Source: Lethocerus indicus (lineage: Eukaryota > Arthropoda > Insecta > Hemiptera > Belostomatidae). Taken from it: a DNA stretch of 64,000 nt. The notes beneath the pieces are model-generated. The model ran no database searches and had not been told where the DNA came from. It saw only the letters and a program-made list of their open reading frames with translations. Both the position numbers and the translations under genes were made by a program. Below, piece by piece: positions 58,775-64,000 of the stretch (its first letter is position 1; every line of letters begins with the position of its first letter). The stretch is from NCBI GenBank assembly GCA_019843655.1, contig JACDQD010000102.1:9495501-9559500 (forward strand), read 5' to 3'.

Positions 58775-59257
58775 ATGAATTTTAAAGTTCTGTTTCGGCC
58801 ACTTATAAAGCTTGTGAAACCACAAGTACAGAGTGTAAGGTTTAGATTTCATGCTGATAAAATTGCTGCTGGACCTCTTATTAGGAGCTATGGATACAAA
58901 GAGAAAATATTACAACGAGGATTACTGCCCCACGTCCAAGGGAAGAAGCTACCAATGCCCACATATTGTCCAAAAGATGTGTGGTCAGAAAAGAAAGCAC
59001 TTTTTGGACAAAATGATTATATAGATATATTAGGAAACGATAACCTTCATCCTTCACAGTTATTGTACAATGTTCCAATGTGGCTTAGAGGCTTTAAAGG
59101 GAATGAATACAGAGTTCTACTTAGAAAGAGAAAAATGCTTTCTAAAGGCATTTTCCCTGTTGCGAGACCATCCAAATGGAATGAAATTAACAAACGAATT
59201 ATGTTTTTGTACAAATTCCTTAATAGAAAAACCAAAACTGGGTTTAGTAACAAGTAA
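58775..59257 (+). CDS. mRpL51: Mitochondrial ribosomal protein mL51
   Basis: Structural protein of the mitochondrial large ribosomal subunit. It is a single coding exon of 160 residues. The family core is clear: [18 protein letters not shown], then [20 protein letters not shown] and [18 protein letters not shown], in the same order and spacing as human MRPL51. The N-terminus ([20 protein letters not shown]) is basic with few acidic residues, fitting a mitochondrial import signal. The ATG at 58775 is chosen because an in-frame TGA lies at 58766-58768 just upstream. A 5' UTR intron (58415-58761) is inferred from good donor and acceptor sites. It is divergent from DPP8/9 and convergent with the EB-module gene. 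Confidence 0.95.
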   Translation: MNFKVLFRPLIKLVKPQVQSVRFRFHADKIAAGPLIRSYGYKEKILQRGLLPHVQGKKLPMPTYCPKDVWSEKKALFGQNDYIDILGNDNLHPSQLLYNVPMWLRGFKGNEYRVLLRKRKMLSKGIFPVARPSKWNEINKRIMFLYKFLNRKTKTGFSNK

Positions 59258-59336
59258 TACAATTAAGATTAATTATTTACATTCAGTGTATTTTGAATTT
59301 ATTTGCATGTATTGTACATTTTTATATATAGTTATA

Positions 59337-59342
59337 AATAAA
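59337..59342 (+). terminator. Poly(A) signal of mL51
   Basis: AATAAA 80 bases after the stop codon, giving a short 3' UTR. Confidence 0.8.
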
Positions 59343-59645
59343 GATTGTAAACAAAGCTCTTAATTTAGGTGGTACTTACTTATTTCTTACCTATTTAACC
59401 TGTCGTAAATGTATTATTTTTTGTATAAGGAGAGAGAGGTTTTACTTCAGTAACATGAAGTTTCATGACAAGATTTATAATTTTGTTCTATAATAAAAAT
59501 TCTATTTATCCAGCTTATTTCTTATATGCAATTATGGCAATTGTGAGAGTGGTTTTTAAGATAAAGTAATTAGAAAAGATTTAGATGTATTAAATAAGTC
59601 TTCTACAAAATTTACAAATTTCTGTTATAAGTGACTGCGGCCCTG
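59343..59645. other. Convergent spacer between mL51 and the EB-module gene
   Basis: About 300 bases between the mL51 poly(A) signal and the stop codon of the minus-strand gene; it must hold the latter's 3' UTR. No ORF, repeat or clear reverse AATAAA was seen. Confidence 0.5.
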
Positions 59646-61399
59646 TTAAATATAATAAACCTTGCTATACTGTTGTTCAAATACAAATAAAGTTGATATA
59701 AAGTAGAAAAGGAGAGGTATTATAAAATTCCAAGAATCCTTGATAATGCTTCCAGTGCCTGAAAATAAGTAATACAGTTGCATATAAATTGTTAAATATT
59801 AATTCCTTGTATAAGTGAGCATATACAAAAAGATATTTAAATGGGAAGGAGAATTTAATTTAAAAAAAGAGAAATTAATTTAAATGGATGAGGATCACAA
59901 TAGTACAAATGATTCCATATTCATTTTATATCATTATTATTTTTATCCTTAATTTGTGACAAATACACCGGGGAGGGCTCTTGATGGCATATAAAATATA
60001 GTATACTGGGCCTTATAGTACATGAATGAATTATTTTGAAAAATATTTTAAATGGAGAAATACTTAATTTGTAATACTAGGCTTAAGAATAGTTATACAT
60101 AAAACTTAAATTCATTTGATATTTACTTTTGCACTCATTGTTTGATTGTATGAAATGATGAGCACATTGGCATCTGCTATTAATGCAGTCAATTCTGCCT
60201 CGATTTCTTTCATTTATGTAGCAGTTAGATTTGTTTCTGCAAGGTTCATTTATTCCTGTTAATATTTATTTTATTAGTTTCATTGTTAATCAATATTGGT
60301 TAATGCTTTTATAGTTTATTAATTGATAGAGTTTACCACTTGATTTGAAGCATGCGCCAGAATCATAATGACTACCTTCTTTGCACTGACAAGTTTTATT
60401 TGTTGCGCACTTACTTTCACCTAATAGGTAAGAACACTGAGTATGGTGGGTGCAATTGGAGCCAACATTTTTGACAACTGTAATAAAATAATGTGATAAT
60501 ATCATTATAGAAAAGGTGATAAAGTATGACAACTGCTTAAGCATAAGTCTGATTTTTTCATTACATGTAGAATTAAAAAAAACTGACTACCTTTAATGAT
60601 TTAAAAATTCTGAGGGTCTTCCCACAGAATTAGGTGATCCTACTGGAAGTTAGTGTTGATTTAATAATAATTGTTTGCCATGGTATTGTATATCCCGTTT
60701 TAAAATAGGAAAGAAAAAATTAAATTTTCTTGCCAAGTTTTTTAAAAATCTGAATCCTTTAATGAATTTGTTGTCATACCCAGAATATTGTGGAAAAACC
60801 AATTTAGCCAAAATTTAAAATTATAATTACAGGTATTCTCTGTTTATAACATACTTGGTAAGCACTGTGTACTATTTGAGTCTGGAACAAATCCTTTATT
60901 ACAGTTACAAGTGTATGAGGAGCATCCAGAATTTGGCAATTTTGAACAATCATGTAAGGTATAACAATTTGTTCCAACCACTGAAAATAATTAACCCATT
61001 CATAGTTATAAATCTCTATTAAAGAAAAAAGCTTATAGTTGTTTTGGCTTCCATTATCACATAGAATGTTTTATATCATATTAAATGTATAATAAAAATT
61101 ACTTGGTACACAATCATAATTATTGGGAGTTGGTATGTATTGGTTTTTACAGCGACACACCATCTGCATTTGACAGTAAGCATGCTCAATTTGACAGTCT
61201 TCATCATATTCACAAGGACCAGTAATGTAACCTTGAAAAAAAACTTTTATTATATTTTTTATACGTTTTAATGGATTTTGTGAACACAACTGTAGGTTAC
61301 TGACGTCAAAAAATCAAATTGTTTAAAAGAATATTTGGTACCTGAAACCAGGAGTAAATTAGAAGAGATTAGAATACAAGAAATGATTAAGAACATCAT
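59646..61399 (-). CDS. Secreted or anchored protein with four EB-like cysteine modules
   Basis: Function unknown; EB modules are common in extracellular proteins of nematodes and arthropods. Exons 5' to 3': 61342-61399, 61103-61231, 60855-60980, 60337-60477 (or ending at 60340), 60127-60255, 59646-59758; 230-231 residues, all joins in phase. Exon 1 encodes a signal peptide (MMFLIISCILISSNLLLVS). Exons 2-5 each encode one six-cysteine module of the form C-x5-C-x6 to 10-C-x3 to 5-C-x-C-x9 to 11-C, for example CEYDEDC with CRCKNQY, CYTLHDC with CNCNKGF, CTHHTQC with CQCKEGS, CRNKSNC with CQCAHHF. The last exon is a hydrophobic tail (WNFIIPLLFYFISTLFVF) ending in a short polar stretch, which suggests a membrane anchor or GPI signal. 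All internal introns are phase 1. No paralogue is in the window, and I do not recognise a named gene. Confidence 0.85.
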
Positions 61400-62515
61400 G
61401 GCAGGTGTAGCTTGTAAGAACAGTAAGTGACATAATTTTGCATTGACTATCTCGCTTGCTGCTAGATATCATAAAAAGATTATTATCAATTGGGCCACAC
61501 CCATTTTATATTTATTTAATATGTTAATAAAGGTGACACCCTTAATAACAATTTATATAAATGATTATATACGTTTCAATATGTTTAATAAAAATGTTTG
61601 CTGTTTCAAACTAATGCATTAAAAAAGTATTTTTAAAAATCCACTATCCAGAAATATGTAACTTTATGAGGAAATACTGTTAAAAGAACTTTAAAAATAT
61701 TTATTATATCATGGGTATCAATTATTATAATAAATAGTATCAAAAACTACAAATACTAATTTTACAAATCAGTCAAATAATGTAATATCATTTCAGATTC
61801 TAATTGTAAAAAAAAAAAATTATGAAAAAATAAGCAAAAAAATGTCTTGGTATTTGTAAATTCCATTAGTGATGTTTCATTAACTTAATTAACAGGTTAT
61901 ATTTTTAAAAGACTTCACATATTTGTTTCTTTAGGTTAAAATAAAGAAATTTAGTAGCAATATTTTTATTTAGGTAAAAAGATTTATGAAGGTAAAAATG
62001 TAAAGGACCAATCTTTAGAATTCATACTCACCCTATTACCATAGTAATTTAAACAGTTAATTTTATTAGGAGTTAGAAAGTTGAGTTAGTAGTAGAAATC
62101 ATTAATTAAACTTTAATTTTTTTTCTACTAATTATAATGTGAACCAAGTAAAGGTCGACATGGAGAGGATTGGGGCCGATGAATTTGTCAATTTTAATTT
62201 CCATCATATAATATAGTATAAATAATGATTTATATATACAATAATATTATATAAATTATATATAATTTTATAGGTTTTAATCATCAATTATCAATTTTAG
62301 TTTCCATTCCAACACTTATCTACCGATTTAACCCAACACAACCTACCCACTAAGCCATCACCCGTTCTAAGCCATCACTTTTCTTCCGATAGATTCAGAC
62401 CCAATCAGCCAATTTTCTTCAGTTAGGTTTTAACCCAAGTCCATTTTCTTGGCTATTATCCAAACTCTCCCTACTCCTATAAATATATATACACATATTA
62501 TAGATATAATTATAT
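61400..62515. other. AT-rich intergenic stretch, no gene seen
   Basis: Upstream flank of the EB-module gene, presumably with its promoter. There are no ORFs of note. A C-rich patch near 62320-62420 (acccaacacaacctaccc, agccatcac repeated twice) looks like degenerate repeat sequence. Confidence 0.5.
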
Positions 62516-62758
62516 ATTTAATGTTATTATTTAATATTTCCAGATATTGATGTGCAGTCTGATTACCTCGCGCACTTGATGTTCGTTTTCTATTTCCCTT
62601 TGTCCTGGCCTGATATTGTGCAGTCTCATTAGATTTCGCAAGAGCCACTCTTGGTGCCTGTGACGTTTTTGTCCTAAGACGAAGTCTTTTCTTTGGAGGC
62701 ATGACTTTTGTGGGACAGGATAGACGATAAGGGAGATTCGTTTGCGATGGTAATGACA
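62516..62758 (-). mobile_element. Decayed fragment resembling the N-terminus of a Helitron-type ORF
   Basis: The minus-strand frame reads basic sequence (MPPKKRLRLRTKTSQAPR), then SNETAQYQARTKGNRKRTSS and GNQTAHQYLEIL, two spaced NxT-x-Q units. The DNA also repeats (taatgagactgcaca and taatcagactgcaca). Spaced NET-type repeats at the start of helicase-type ORFs are, from memory, typical of Helitron-like elements. The frame then ends, so it is a truncated relic. An alternative is a host first exon with a donor at about 62565; no downstream exon was found. Sure only that it is repetitive and coding-like. Confidence 0.4.
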
Positions 62759-63029
62759 TATCGGAAAACAGAAAACAATATCTGTAGGTGAACGTTAACC
62801 TCGTATCGTGGAGTAATGGTATGGTATATATAAGATAAGTTCCTCTGGTTTTTCTCTAGTTTAAAAAAAAATTACTTTTATGGACAGCTGATATACTAAT
62901 ACAACAATATTAATAATGCTCATACACCAACTGAATCTAGCTGAAGTCCATTATAAAGCCTCTGAATGGAATTTTTCGATCTATCTAGCAGCGCCCAAAC
63001 AAACATTTTCCGTGCAGTGCAGCCATCTG

Positions 63030-63240
63030 GCGGCTATTTTACCCGAAATGGCAAATATTTTTATTCATTACGCCCTTTGACCTGACCTGTGACATGGAAA
63101 GGTGCTTCTTGACCTGACCGGACACGAGATGCATGCACGCTGAAAGTTTGCTGGAAATCGGTTCAGCCGTTTGGAAATGCATAGGGAAGGCGCGCGCGCG
63201 CGCACGCACGCACACACACACACACACACACACAGATAGA
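63030..63240. repeat. Transposon-like tail followed by (CG)n-(CA)n microsatellite
   Basis: tgacctgac occurs twice (about 63079 and 63110), then ggaaatcggttcagccgttt near 63151, a phrase common in dispersed repeats of invertebrate genomes, then gcgcgcgc and (CA)n at 63188-63233. It probably belongs to the same decayed element as 62516-62758. Confidence 0.5.
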
Positions 63241-64000
63241 CGCCATTTTACAAATATTATATATGTATTTTGTGTTGTGTATACTTGTTATGATATAAAA
63301 GCCACATTAATCTATCATTAATCCACCCTTAATCCAACCTACTGAGCCTAATTGGGTTGTATTGAACCGAATTGGGTTTGTACCGAGCCAATTTGGCTAA
63401 GCCTAATTTTTATTTAGTCATATTGAGGCGAATTTGAGTCGTGTTGGGTCGCACTAAAAATTCTTGTTATTGTGGACTTAAAATGGAATTGGGCTCCACG
63501 TTAATAAAAATAAAATCGGTCCCACTCCTGTAAGTAAAACAGTTTTTATGGAGAGGTTTAATGTTCTCTAATGTGTTGTCATAATATGTGCAGAATAAAT
63601 GTTTATATAAAGTTCAATTTTTTTATTTCAAATGGGAGAAAAAAGAATACAATCCAAACAGTATTTAAAATTATATTGCAGATCTCATTATCTAGGATAC
63701 GCAAACGTTTACAGAAACGAGACTTACTGCACCTGGTCATGTTTCCACACATATAACCAGTTTACATAATTATCGACTTTACCTTTTCCCTAGAGGTAAA
63801 AAATGCCCTTTCTCAAGTTTTTAATTTCCCAACAGGTCCTTGTGTCTGTGAATAAGCGTGTTCTGCACGAATCAGGGGGAACAATCCCGAGTTCTTCAAT
63901 TAAAGAGCAGAGACCGGTACAATCTTATCTGGGAGTTGGGTGGGGGAGCCGCGTTCGAGATTATCTACACCTTTTGGTGGCAGATAGTCGCTCTCTCACT
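63241..64000. other. Right-end stretch, no gene seen
   Basis: Short degenerate repeats of aattgggtt and aaccga words occur at about 63345-63440. The last 100 bases are GC-richer (gttgggtgggggagccgcg) and may begin a promoter or repeat beyond the window. No coding exon can be supported. Confidence 0.4.

Noticed and set aside
63039..63321. ORFs with Cys-Val or Thr-His repeats
   Set aside because: Translations of the CG/CA microsatellite.

Overview
This is a stretch of AT-rich eukaryotic nuclear DNA with split genes (short coding exons, GT-AG introns, poly(A) signals). The gene content (PI4KA, USP8, MEIOC, DPP8/9, mitochondrial mL51 and a secreted EB-module protein) and the gene density point to an arthropod, most likely an insect. 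The sequence does not fix the order. There is no sign of bacterial, viral or organellar DNA. I assembled the gene models by hand: homologous exons were read in six frames and joined only where splice sites and codon phase agreed. Family comparisons come from memory of human and fly proteins, not from a search.

Layout. (1) Positions 1-8985, minus: the first 17 coding exons (about 884 codons) of phosphatidylinositol 4-kinase alpha; the kinase domain lies off the left edge. (2) 9.0-10.5 kb: divergent intergenic region. (3) 10502-22634, plus: a complete 18-exon USP8/UBPY deubiquitinase, 862 residues. (4) 22.6-29.3 kb: USP8 3' UTR, a tandem duplication, two inverted-repeat elements and a tRNA-like relic. 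(5) 29289-37140, plus: MEIOC, the meiosis-specific coiled-coil protein, 10 secure coding exons plus an uncertain first exon. (6) 37.1-48.7 kb: more than 11 kb without a recognisable gene, rich in TA microsatellites; possibly a long MEIOC 3' UTR. (7) 48693-57592, minus: a complete DPP8/DPP9 serine dipeptidyl peptidase, 842 residues in 16 coding exons, with a non-coding first exon near 58.25 kb. (8) 58775-59257, plus: mitochondrial ribosomal protein mL51, divergent from DPP8/9 across a promoter of under 200 bases. (9) 59646-61399, minus: a small secreted or membrane-anchored protein with four cysteine-rich EB-like modules, one exon per module. (10) 61.4-64.0 kb: decayed transposon material, including a fragment resembling the N-terminus of a Helitron-type ORF, and microsatellites.

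The genes do not form one pathway. PI4KA (plasma-membrane PI4P), USP8 (endosomal sorting), DPP8/9 (cytosolic peptidase) and mL51 (mitochondrial translation) are housekeeping genes; MEIOC is a germline regulator. The most notable non-genic signal is one inverted-repeat (foldback/MITE-like) family with four members, two of them in introns; one is a nearly perfect 124 + 124 base palindrome inside PI4KA. Other points worth checking are an altered catalytic-cysteine box in USP8, an insect-type MEIOC, and the exon-per-module EB gene. I found nothing that looks like a new multi-gene system.
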